Origin: Pseudomonadota bacterium
Lineage (GTDB): Bacteria; Pseudomonadota; Alphaproteobacteria; Rhizobiales; Phreatobacteraceae
NCBI GenBank assembly: GCA_023416965.1
Contig: JAEZGJ010000249.1
Location: forward strand, 1 to 14,691
Direction: 5' to 3'
Length of the DNA: 14,691 nt
The stretch's first letter is position 1; every line of letters starts with the position of its first letter. This document shows positions 5,903 through 14,187 of this stretch, piece by piece. A program made the position numbers and the translations under genes. The notes below the pieces were generated by a model. It did not search any database. It worked only from the letters and a program-made list of their open reading frames with translations, and had not been told where the DNA came from.

Positions 5903-6477
5903 CCCCCATCGTCCTCATCGCCGCCGTGGCCGCCAACGGCGCCATCGGCCGCGACAACCGCCTGCTCTGGCGCCTGAAGTCCGACATGGCGCATTTCCGC
6001 GCCGCCACCGCCGGCCTGCCGCTGGTCATGGGTCGCAAGACTTTCGAGAGCTTCGGTGGCAAGCCGCTGCCGAGGCGTCTCAACATCGTCGCCTCTCGCC
6101 AGCCGGGCCTCTCCCTGCCCGGCGCCGTCGTCACCGGCTCGCTGGACGAGGCTCTCGCGCTCGCCCATGCCGAGGCGTTGCGCTCGGGGGCAGCCGAGAT
6201 CGCGGTTCTCGGCGGCGCCGACATCTATGCCCAGGCCATGCCGCGCGCCGACCGGCTCCTCATCACCCATGTCGCGGCCGAGCCCGACGCCGACGCCTTC
6301 TTTCCCGCCATCGATCCGGTGATCTGGAGCGCGGAGACGGGCACAGATCACCCCGCGGAGCCCGGCGATGACCACGCTTTCCGCGTCGTGACCTACCGGC
6401 GCACCAGCGGCGGAACGCCGCATGGCGCCGCCCCAAGGGCGGACAGCTCCCCCGGTAAGGGGGCGTCAGGGGCCTGA
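5899..6477 (+). CDS. folA: dihydrofolate reductase with extended C-terminal tail
   Basis: FolA reduces dihydrofolate to tetrahydrofolate with NADPH. No ATG exists near the conserved N-terminus. The only suitable start is TTG at 5899, overlapping the thyA stop as TTGA, which implies translational coupling. From there the protein is 192 residues. It shows IAAVAANGAIGRDN (7-20), LLWRLKSDM with the catalytic acid Asp29, GRKTFESFG (45-53), and the NADPH-binding VLGGADIYAQAM (103-114). The enzyme fold should end near VVTYRR (about 160-168). About 24 further residues, rich in Gly, Pro, Ser and Ala, are encoded by a palindrome-rich segment that looks like intergenic DNA read in frame. The tail is probably disordered and not catalytic. 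The start is less certain than the identity. Confidence 0.95.
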   Translation: MTPIVLIAAVAANGAIGRDNRLLWRLKSDMAHFRAATAGLPLVMGRKTFESFGGKPLPRRLNIVASRQPGLSLPGAVVTGSLDEALALAHAEALRSGAAEIAVLGGADIYAQAMPRADRLLITHVAAEPDADAFFPAIDPVIWSAETGTDHPAEPGDDHAFRVVTYRRTSGGTPHGAAPRADSSPGKGASGA

Positions 6478-6489
6478 CGCGGCGCGTCA
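6463..6489. terminator. overlapping palindromes at the folA end
   Basis: GCGTCAGG (6463-6470) pairs with CCTGACGC (6473-6480), and TGACGC (6475-6480) pairs instead with GCGTCA (6484-6489). The shared arm makes two mutually exclusive hairpins, and the folA stop (6475-6477) lies in that arm. There is no T-run, so it may be a transcript-end stabiliser or a remnant of a palindromic extragenic repeat. Confidence 0.5.
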
Positions 6490-6535
6490 TATTCACCAAC
6501 CGCCGTTTGAGACGGACTTCCCGCCCCCCGGCGCG

Positions 6536-6564
6536 TTGAAAGCGGCGAGGCGGTCTTCTATATC
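6536..6564 (+). promoter_or_regulatory. sigma70-type promoter for hflKC
   Basis: TTGAAA (6536-6541), a 17-base spacer and TATATC (6559-6564) form one of the best promoter matches in the window. Transcription would start near 6571, giving a leader of roughly 60 bases before the hflK ATG at 6634. It separates the hflKC unit from thyA-folA. Confidence 0.65.
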
Positions 6565-6633
6565 CGGGCGTAACGTCAAGCGCCTGCGGGCGTGAGCAGG
6601 GCTCCCCGTCCTGCCATGAAGCGAGGACAGTTC

Positions 6634-7821
6634 ATGCCGTGGAACAATCAAGGCGGCGGCCCCTGGGGCGGCGGCGGCACGGGCGGTGGTGGCGGCGGCG
6701 GACCGCGCGGCCCCTGGGGGCCGGGTCCCCAGGGCGGCGGGGGCGGCGGTGGTGGCAACCAGCCCCCTGACCTCGAGGAGTTGATCCGCCGCAGCCAGGA
6801 GCGTCTGAAGAACGTTCTGCCCGGCGGTGGCGGCAATATCGGCGCCAAGGGCATCGCCCTCATCGCCGTGCTCGGCCTGATCATCTACGGCCTCACCGGC
6901 TTCTACACCGTGAGCCAGAACGAGGTCGGCGTGAACACCGTCTTCGGCCGCCACATCGGCAATGCCGCGCCGGGCCTCAACTGGAACCCGCCCGCGCCCT
7001 TCGGCACGGTCTACAAGGTCCCGGTCACCGACGTGCGCCGCACCGAGATCGGCTACCGCTCCGGCGGCGGGCCGCGCGGCGCCAACCGCGAGGTGCCGGA
7101 GGAGAGCCTCATGCTCACCGGCGACGAGAACATCGTCGACATCGACCTCGAGGTTCAGTGGGACGTGAACGCGGCGCAGGTCGCCAATTTCGTCTTCCAG
7201 CTCCAGAACCCCGAGGGCACGGTCAAGGCGGTCGCCGAGAGCGCCCTGCGCGAGTCCATCGGCCGGCGCAACATCCAGAACATCCTCACGGTCGATCAGG
7301 CGGCGATCGCGGCGGAAATCCGTCAGATCATGCAGCGCATCATGGACGACTACCAGTCTGGCGTGAACATCCGCGTGGTTCAGCTGCTCTCGGCCCTGCC
7401 GCCGACCCAGGTCCGCAACGCCTTCCTGGACGTCAACGCGGCCCAGCAGGACCAGACGCGCGTCCAGAACGAGGCGCGGACCTATGCGAACCAGGTGGTT
7501 CCCGAGGCGCGCGGCCGCGCCTCGCAGATCCTGCAGGAGGCCGAGGCCTATCGTGACCGCGTCGTCGCCGAGGCGAGCGGCCAGGCGAGCCGCTTCACCC
7601 AGGTCTTCGAGCAGTACCGCCAGGCTCCGGACGTGACGCGTGAGCGCATGTTCCTCGAGACCATGGAGCGCGTCCTCGGCGGCACCGACAAGGTCATTAT
7701 CGACCAGGCCGGCGGCAATGCCGTCCAGCCCTTCCTGCCGCTCGACCAGATCATGCGCCGCTCCGGCCAGCAGCCCCAGGCGGGCGGCCAGTCCGCCGGC
7801 GCCCCGAGGACCCAGCGATGA
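6634..7821 (+). CDS. hflK: FtsH protease modulator HflK
   Basis: HflK pairs with HflC in a large inner-membrane complex that surrounds the FtsH protease and limits its access to membrane substrates. The 395-residue product starts MPWNNQGGGPWGGGG. The first 50 or so residues are glycine- and proline-rich, as usual in HflK. One membrane helix follows at about 72-92 (GIALIAVLGLIIYGLTGFYTV), then an SPFH/Band 7 domain (about 95-280) and a helical stretch with RGRASQILQEAEAYRDRVV. The C-terminal tail is Gln/Gly-rich. I chose the ATG at 6634 because GAGG (6623-6626) sits 7 bases upstream and the protein then begins at the conserved MPW. A GTG at 6592 would add 14 atypical residues. The stop overlaps hflC as ATGA, so the two are coupled. 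Confidence 0.96.
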   Translation: MPWNNQGGGPWGGGGTGGGGGGGPRGPWGPGPQGGGGGGGGNQPPDLEELIRRSQERLKNVLPGGGGNIGAKGIALIAVLGLIIYGLTGFYTVSQNEVGVNTVFGRHIGNAAPGLNWNPPAPFGTVYKVPVTDVRRTEIGYRSGGGPRGANREVPEESLMLTGDENIVDIDLEVQWDVNAAQVANFVFQLQNPEGTVKAVAESALRESIGRRNIQNILTVDQAAIAAEIRQIMQRIMDDYQSGVNIRVVQLLSALPPTQVRNAFLDVNAAQQDQTRVQNEARTYANQVVPEARGRASQILQEAEAYRDRVVAEASGQASRFTQVFEQYRQAPDVTRERMFLETMERVLGGTDKVIIDQAGGNAVQPFLPLDQIMRRSGQQPQAGGQSAGAPRTQR

Positions 7822-8756
7822 ACTCCTCCGTCAAACTCGTCCTCGGCGTCGTCGCCGCCGTCGCGCTCTTCGTCCTCGCCAATTCGTTCTTCATCGTCCA
7901 GATGACGCAGCACGCCATCGTGCTGCGCTTCGGGCAGGTGGTGCGCGAGCCGATCAGCGAGCCGGGCCTCTATTTCAAGGTGCCGTTCATCGAGAACGTG
8001 GTGACGGTGGACAAGCGCATCCTCGACCTCGACCTGCCGGTGCAGACGGTGCTCTCTACCGACCGCCAGAACCTCGACGTCGACGCCTTCGCCCGTTACC
8101 GCATCACCCAGCCGCTGCGCTTCTTCCAGACGGTGCGGACGATCCCGAACGCCAACACGCGCCTCGCCAGCTTCGTCAATTCCTCGATGCGCAACATCAT
8201 CGCCGGCGCCACCATGGCGCAGCTGATCCGCACGGATCGCGACCGGCTGATGAACCGCATCCAGGAAGAGGTGAACCGCGAGGCGACCACTCTGGGCGTC
8301 GCCATCGTTGACCTGCGCCTGACCCGGGTCGACCTGCCCCAGGTCAACCAGGAGGCGGTGTTCAACCGCATGCAGACCGAGCGCCGCCAGGAGGCCGCGG
8401 ACCTGCGCGCTACCGGCCAGCAGGCGGCGGTGACCATCCGCGCCCGCGCCGACCGTGAGGTCGTCGGCATCCTCGCCGAGGCGGAGAGGCGGTCGGAGGA
8501 GCTCCGCGGTGCGGGCGATGCCGAGCGCAACAAGATCTTCGCCGAGGCCTTCAACCGCGATCCCGACTTCTTCTCCTTCTACCGGACCATGCAGGCCTAC
8601 GAGCAGAGCCTGAAGCAGGGCGATACCCGCATGGTGCTGTCGCCGAACTCGGACTTCTTCCGCTACTTCGGCGACCCGGCAGGCCGCCGCAACGGCGCCC
8701 GGCCTCCGGCGGTTCCCGGGGCTCCGGCCCCGGTGACGCCGCCGACCGGCAACTGA
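7818..8756 (+). CDS. hflC: FtsH protease modulator HflC
   Basis: HflC is the partner of HflK in the SPFH complex that regulates FtsH. The product has 312 residues, with an N-terminal membrane helix at about 5-27 and the bulk of the protein periplasmic. The SPFH domain covers about residues 25-200, with QHAIVLRFGQVV (31-42), EPGLYFKVPFIENV (48-61) and the family block TLGVAIVDLRLTRVDLP. The long charged coiled-coil region (about 190-250) contains MQTERRQEAADLRATGQQ and ERRSEELRGAGDAERNKI. FFSFYRTMQAYEQSL follows, then the C-terminal PNSDFFRYF motif and a proline-rich tail. The ATG overlaps the hflK stop by 4 bases, the usual arrangement. Confidence 0.97.
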   Translation: MNSSVKLVLGVVAAVALFVLANSFFIVQMTQHAIVLRFGQVVREPISEPGLYFKVPFIENVVTVDKRILDLDLPVQTVLSTDRQNLDVDAFARYRITQPLRFFQTVRTIPNANTRLASFVNSSMRNIIAGATMAQLIRTDRDRLMNRIQEEVNREATTLGVAIVDLRLTRVDLPQVNQEAVFNRMQTERRQEAADLRATGQQAAVTIRARADREVVGILAEAERRSEELRGAGDAERNKIFAEAFNRDPDFFSFYRTMQAYEQSLKQGDTRMVLSPNSDFFRYFGDPAGRRNGARPPAVPGAPAPVTPPTGN

Positions 8757-8770
8757 CCATTCCCGCTCCC

Positions 8771-8809
8771 GGACAGGGCCGCCGCGATCACCTCGCAGCG
8801 GCCCTGTCC
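8771..8809 (+). terminator. long perfect hairpin between hflC and the DUF2065 gene
   Basis: GGACAGGGCCGC (8771-8782) pairs perfectly with GCGGCCCTGTCC (8798-8809). Inside the loop GCGA (8784-8787) pairs with TCGC (8793-8796), giving a 16-bp stem with one mismatch. It starts 14 bases after the hflC stop and ends 15 bases before the next ATG. It is followed by CAATAAACAAGC, not a T-run. It may be a 3'-stabilising or attenuating structure, not a strong terminator. Confidence 0.65.
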
Positions 8810-8824
8810 CAATAAACAAGCGCC

Positions 8825-9010
8825 ATGCAAGACTTTCTCGTCGCCTTGGGTCTCGTGCTCGTGATCGAGGGGCTGATCCTCGCAGCCTTCCCCTCGCGTA
8901 TAAGGGACGCGCTCGAGACCATGCGCGTCACGCCGGACCAGCAGTTGCGCGTGGTGGGGCTCGTCGCCGCCGTTCTCGGCACGCTCGTCGTCTGGTGGGT
9001 ACGGGGCTGA
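8825..9010 (+). CDS. DUF2065 (YjeT-like) small membrane protein
   Basis: This 61-residue protein has two predicted membrane helices, FLVALGLVLVIEGLILAAF (about 4-22) and VVGLVAAVLGTLVVWWV (about 43-59). A basic loop, PSRIRDALETM, joins them. Length and sequence fit DUF2065. The E. coli member, YjeT, is encoded directly after hflC, so the linkage here is the conserved one. Its function is not known; association with the HflKC-FtsH system is inferred from context. No good ribosome-binding site precedes the ATG, and the upstream hairpin suggests its expression differs from that of hflC. Confidence 0.88.
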   Translation: MQDFLVALGLVLVIEGLILAAFPSRIRDALETMRVTPDQQLRVVGLVAAVLGTLVVWWVRG

Positions 9011-9046
9011 GGGCGACGCGGGCACCCGTCCCGCCAAAAGACCCGA

Positions 9047-9075
9047 TTGACAAGGGCGCTCCAAGGCTTGATGGG
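9047..9075 (+). promoter_or_regulatory. possible sdhB promoter (-35 only clear)
   Basis: TTGACA at 9047-9052 is a perfect -35 hexamer, 65 bases before the sdhB ATG. The sequence 17 bases downstream (GATGGG, 9070-9075) is a poor -10 box. This is a tentative call, based on the hexamer and on the need for sdhB to have its own promoter here. Confidence 0.35.
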
Positions 9076-9116
9076 GAAGTCAGCCTTGCTCGGCCCGCAC
9101 GACAAGTAGACATCAC

Positions 9117-9899
9117 ATGGCTCAGTTCACGCTTCCGAAGAACTCGAAGATCACAGAGGGTAAGACCTGGCCGAAGCCGCCCGGGTCCAACCGGCTGAGC
9201 GAGTTCCGCATCTATCGCTGGAATCCGGACGACGGCGCCAATCCGCGCATCGACACCTTCTACGTGGACCGCGACGATTGCGGCCCGATGGTCCTCGACG
9301 GGCTCATCTGGATCAAGAACAAGGTCGACCCGACCCTGACCTTCCGTCGCTCGTGCCGCGAGGGCATCTGCGGCTCCTGCGCCATGAACATCGACGGCAC
9401 CAACACGCTCGCCTGCACCAAGGGCATGGACGAGGTGAATGCCGGCCAGGTGAAGATCTATCCTCTGCCGGACATGCCGGGGGTGAAGGACCTCGTCCCC
9501 GACCTCACCCGCTTCTACGCCCAGCACGCCTCCATCGAGCCCTGGCTGAAGACGACCACCGCCCGTCCCGAGAAGGAGTGGAGGCAGTCCAAGGAGGACC
9601 GCGAGAAGCTCGACGGCCTCTACGAGTGCATTCTTTGCGCCTGCTGCTCCACCTCCTGCCCGAGCTATTGGTGGAACGGCGACCGCTATCTCGGCCCCGC
9701 CATCCTGCTGCAGGCCTATCGCTGGCTGATCGATTCCCGCGACGAGGCCACCGGCGAGCGCCTCGACAATCTCGAGGATCCGTTCCGGCTCTACCGCTGC
9801 CACACGATCATGAACTGCTCGAAGGCCTGCCCCAAGGGTCTCAACCCCGCCAAGGCCATCGCCGAGATCAAGAAGATGATGGTGGCGCGCCAGGTCTGA
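9117..9899 (+). CDS. sdhB: succinate dehydrogenase iron-sulfur subunit
   Basis: SdhB carries electrons from the SdhA flavin to ubiquinone in respiratory complex II and is also part of the TCA cycle. The 260-residue length is normal. The [2Fe-2S] ligands are Cys80, Cys85, Cys88 and Cys100 (SCREGICGSC then TLAC). The C-terminal ferredoxin-like domain has CILCACC (Cys171/174/177) with Cys181, Cys228, Cys234 and Cys238 for the [4Fe-4S] and [3Fe-4S] centres. CPSYWWNGDRYLGPA (181-195) holds the tryptophan that lines the quinone site. Unusually, no sdhC, sdhD or sdhA is adjacent. The gene follows a DUF2065 gene and precedes a lipoprotein gene, so it is either detached from an sdhCDA operon or a second copy. 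The ribosome-binding site is weak. Confidence 0.98.
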   Translation: MAQFTLPKNSKITEGKTWPKPPGSNRLSEFRIYRWNPDDGANPRIDTFYVDRDDCGPMVLDGLIWIKNKVDPTLTFRRSCREGICGSCAMNIDGTNTLACTKGMDEVNAGQVKIYPLPDMPGVKDLVPDLTRFYAQHASIEPWLKTTTARPEKEWRQSKEDREKLDGLYECILCACCSTSCPSYWWNGDRYLGPAILLQAYRWLIDSRDEATGERLDNLEDPFRLYRCHTIMNCSKACPKGLNPAKAIAEIKKMMVARQV

Positions 9900-10065
9900 C
9901 GCGCCCCGCAGGCAAGAAAGCGGCTGCAACAGCCTCAACGATCGGTTAACCAGAACGCGAACATCGTCAGCGCGTCGCGGCGCTGCCACGGAATCGCCGT
10001 TCCATGGCGCCACCGTGGCAAATGTCCGCGCACCGCGCGACCTCAGCCTCTGGGTGAACCGTTTC

Positions 10066-10737
10066 ATGGGTATGCGCCCCGCCGCACTCGTCCTCTGCTC
10101 CGTCGTCCTCGCCGGCTGCACCTCCTCGTCCCGTTTCGGAGACATGGGCGGCTCCTCCGGCGGCTGGGGCCGCTCCCCGGCCGTCGCCCGCGCCGAGGTC
10201 CAGCCGCAGATCCGCCCCGCCCCCTCCGACGACATCATCCCCGGCGGGCAGCCGGGCGCCGCCGGCACGATCGAGAGCCAGGAGATCGCGCCACCCTCCG
10301 TCTCCGGCCGGTCCGACACCGGTCCTCCGGCCGTCGATACGGCGCTCGCCCCCTCGGCCCAGCCGCAGATCATGCAGCCAGAGCCGCCGCGTCCCGGCAC
10401 CGCCCAGCCGTCGTCGCCGCCCGTCGTCGCCGCCCTGCCGCGCCAGGAGCGCGCCGCCACCGGCCCGACCAGCATCGCCGGCACCTGGACGGTGACGGAT
10501 GCCGGCGACCGCTGCCGCATCACGCTGACCTCGACGCCGCTCTTCGAATTCTATCGCGCCAGCCCGCAGAACTGCCGCGCGCCCTCGCTCGCCCGCATCA
10601 ACGCCTGGGAGCAGCGCGGCTCGGAGATCGTCCTGCTCCAGCCCGGCGGGCGCGTCGCAGCCCGCCTGTCGCCGCAGGGCGGCGGGTCCTATGGCGGCGC
10701 CACCGCCACCGGCGCCCCCGTCAGCATGGCCCGCTGA
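10066..10737 (+). CDS. Inh/Omp19-family outer-membrane lipoprotein
   Basis: The protein begins MGMRPAALVLCSVVLAGC, a lipoprotein signal with lipobox LAGC. The mature protein would be anchored through Cys18. A disordered Pro/Ala/Ser linker fills about residues 19-145. The C-terminal domain (about 150-223) starts IAGTWTVTDAGDRCRITLTS and contains two cysteines (DRC and QNC) spaced for a disulfide. This matches the AprI/Inh protease-inhibitor fold, which includes Brucella Omp19. A protease-inhibiting role is inference. The ATG at 10066 is chosen because GGTGA lies 8 bases upstream and the signal peptide is then compact. A GTG at 10015 or ATG at 10072 is also possible. The gene ends 3 bases before a converging GNAT gene. 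Confidence 0.85.
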   Translation: MGMRPAALVLCSVVLAGCTSSSRFGDMGGSSGGWGRSPAVARAEVQPQIRPAPSDDIIPGGQPGAAGTIESQEIAPPSVSGRSDTGPPAVDTALAPSAQPQIMQPEPPRPGTAQPSSPPVVAALPRQERAATGPTSIAGTWTVTDAGDRCRITLTSTPLFEFYRASPQNCRAPSLARINAWEQRGSEIVLLQPGGRVAARLSPQGGGSYGGATATGAPVSMAR

Positions 10738-10740
10738 ACC

Positions 10741-11328
10741 TCAGCGCGCCCCGCTCCAGCCGGGCGCGCGCCTGATCAGGCCGATCTGCCGCTCCACCAC
10801 AGCCTCCGCGGCAGCCGACGAATCCCGCCACAGCTCGCGCCACAGCGACAGGGGCGTCGCAGGCCGTGCCGCGACCCGCGCATGGCTGTCGCCGGAGGCA
10901 TAGGTGATCCGGCCCTCGAAACGCGCCGCCAGCCGCTGCATGCCGCGATTGGAGGGCAGGCAGGTCATGACGAGGTCGGTGAGGCCGCGATTGCGGGCGG
11001 TGAGGAGCAGGCGGCCGAACAGCGCCGATCCGACGCCGGTGAGCCGCCAGTCCTCCTCGACGCTCACCGCCACCTCGCCGGTCGAGCCCGGCAGCAGGCG
11101 CAGTTCCGCGGCGCCGCGCAGAACACCGTCGACGAAGAAGCCGTGGACGATGGCGTCGGGTCCGAGCGCATGGTCGGCATAGGCTGAGACCGTGGCGTCG
11201 GAGACGCCGGCGGCGAAGCGGCCGTGGCGCGCTTCCGTGTCGAGGCGCAGGAAATGCGCTTTCAGGAGCGCCGTCTCCCAGGCGTAGAGCTTGCGGATGA
11301 CGCCGCTTGCGGTGAGGTCTTCCAGCAT
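10741..11328 (-). CDS. GNAT-family N-acetyltransferase
   Basis: The product is a 195-residue cytoplasmic protein with the GNAT core at about residues 12-145. HGFFVDGVLRGAAELRLLP (62-80) forms the central strands. VAVSVEEDWRLTGVGSAL (86-103) contains the acetyl-CoA pyrophosphate loop RLTGVG (95-100). LVMTCLPSNRGMQRLAARF (119-137) is the following helix region. Substrate is unknown. The ATG at 11328 has GGAG nine bases upstream on the minus strand; the frame is open further upstream but without family-like sequence. An extra C-terminal helix-rich segment (about 160-195) follows the fold. The gene converges with the lipoprotein gene, leaving only 3 bases between stops, so there is no room for separate terminators. 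Confidence 0.85.
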   Translation of the reverse strand: MLEDLTASGVIRKLYAWETALLKAHFLRLDTEARHGRFAAGVSDATVSAYADHALGPDAIVHGFFVDGVLRGAAELRLLPGSTGEVAVSVEEDWRLTGVGSALFGRLLLTARNRGLTDLVMTCLPSNRGMQRLAARFEGRITYASGDSHARVAARPATPLSLWRELWRDSSAAAEAVVERQIGLIRRAPGWSGAR

Positions 11329-11504
11329 GGGGGCGGTCTCCGGGGGCGCACTGCGCACGTCTGGCTGTCCCCTCGCATGTCCGGCGTCGTCTCCCGCCCG
11401 CCCATTAGACGACCGCAGACCTCCGAGCAAGGAACATAGTGCACTGCAACATGACGCACGAGTCATACCTGCGGCCAGGGAAAAGGTTCCCGCAGCGCAG
11501 ACGC

Positions 11505-11530
11505 AAAAAACCCCGGCCTTGCGGCCGGGG
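11505..11530 (-). terminator. intrinsic terminator of rpmE
   Basis: On the minus strand an 8-bp stem CCCCGGCC/GGCCGGGG (11530-11523 with 11518-11511) with a 4-base loop is followed at once by six T residues (11510-11505). It lies 33 bases after the rpmE stop and is the clearest rho-independent terminator in the window. Confidence 0.93.
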
Positions 11531-11562
11531 CTCGTCAGGACCGCCCTTCGGGGCCTTGAAAC

Positions 11563-11793
11563 TTACTTCTTGAGGGCGCCGATGCCGCCGAACTTCTGGT
11601 TGAAGCGCGACAGGCGACCGCCGCGGTCCATCAGCTGCTGCGAACCGCCCGTCCAGGCCGGATGGACCTTCGGGTCGATATCGAGCTGGAGGACATCACC
11701 CTCCTTGCCGTAGGTCGAGCGCGTCGTGTACTCGGTGCCATCGGTCATCACGATCTTGATGGTGTGATAGTCGGGATGGATGTCGGCTTTCAT
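11563..11793 (-). CDS. rpmE: 50S ribosomal protein L31 (zinc-free form)
   Basis: bL31 sits at the bridge between the large and small ribosomal subunits. The 76-residue product begins MKADIHPDYHTIKIVMTDG and ends with the conserved RLSRFNQKFG block. HPAWTGGSQQLMDRGG (44-59) is the family core. The protein has no cysteines, so the CxxC zinc site of the zinc-binding form is absent. This cysteine-free type is usual in Rhizobiales. GAGG seven bases before the ATG supports the start. The gene has its own promoter and terminator and runs divergently from the ABC transporter gene. Confidence 0.97.
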   Translation of the reverse strand: MKADIHPDYHTIKIVMTDGTEYTTRSTYGKEGDVLQLDIDPKVHPAWTGGSQQLMDRGGRLSRFNQKFGGIGALKK

Positions 11794-11866
11794 GGGTCGT
11801 CCTCGAAGGGCGCCGCTCTCGAAGGGCAGGCGCTAAGGGTCGTGTCCTGTGATGAGAAGCCGCGCT

Positions 11867-11893
11867 ATTAAAGGAACTCGGCGGTCTTTTCAA
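11867..11893 (-). promoter_or_regulatory. rpmE promoter
   Basis: On the minus strand TTGAAA (11893-11888) precedes an A/T-rich box TTTAATAG. TTTAAT (11872-11867) matches five of six -10 bases at 15-base spacing, and TAATAG sits at 17. Transcription would start near 11860, giving a leader of about 65 bases. Confidence 0.55.
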
Positions 11894-11943
11894 GCGAAGA
11901 CCTGGGTCCGATCATCAGCAACGGGAAGACGAGTCCGCCATTC

Positions 11944-13767
<1,824 letters not shown>

Positions 13768-14187
13768 GGTCGATGGGGCGGCCCTGCTCGTTGACGCGGC
13801 CGCCGGTCCGGACGAAGCCCTGCCGGCGGTAGAAGGCGATGGCGCGGGCATTGTCCGCATTGACGTCGAGGGTGAGGCCCTCCGGCCGCTGCCGCTTGGC
13901 CGCGGCCATCAGCGCGTCGGCGACGCCCGTGCCCTGGTGGGCGATGCCGACCAGCATCTGGTCGATCCAGCCGGTGGCGGGGTGGACCGTCACGAAGCCG
14001 GCGGGAGCCCCACCGTCGAAGGCGACGAGGATCGCCGTGCCGTCCCGCTCCATCACCGCGATACGGTCCTTGAGCCAGTCCCGCCGCGTCTCGAAGTCGT
14101 AGACCGGATAGGCGCGGCCCCAGGCCGCCACCCAGAGGTCGGCGAGCGCCGGCAGGAGGGCGGGCCGGTAGGGCAGGATCCTGACCG

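Noticed and set aside
5353..6477. 374-codon frame that would fuse extra sequence to FolA
   Set aside because: The part before 5899 is an out-of-frame reading of thyA; only the TTG at 5899 gives a normal FolA N-terminus.
7548..8819. 423-codon minus-strand open frame opposite hflC
   Set aside because: It is a GC-rich shadow of hflC, with Arg/Asp/Glu/Gly-biased composition and no family-like motif; hflC is certain.
9944..9951. GGTTAACC palindrome before the lipoprotein gene as a CtrA site
   Set aside because: Only one TTAA half is present and the second half at the required spacing is missing.
8928..10523. 531-codon minus-strand open frame opposite sdhB and the lipoprotein gene
   Set aside because: It crosses two well-supported plus-strand genes and their gap and has low-complexity composition; it is a high-GC artefact.
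11438..11445. AGTGCACT palindrome upstream of the first GNAT gene
   Set aside because: An 8-base palindrome alone is expected by chance in a window this size, and no repeat or promoter context supports it.
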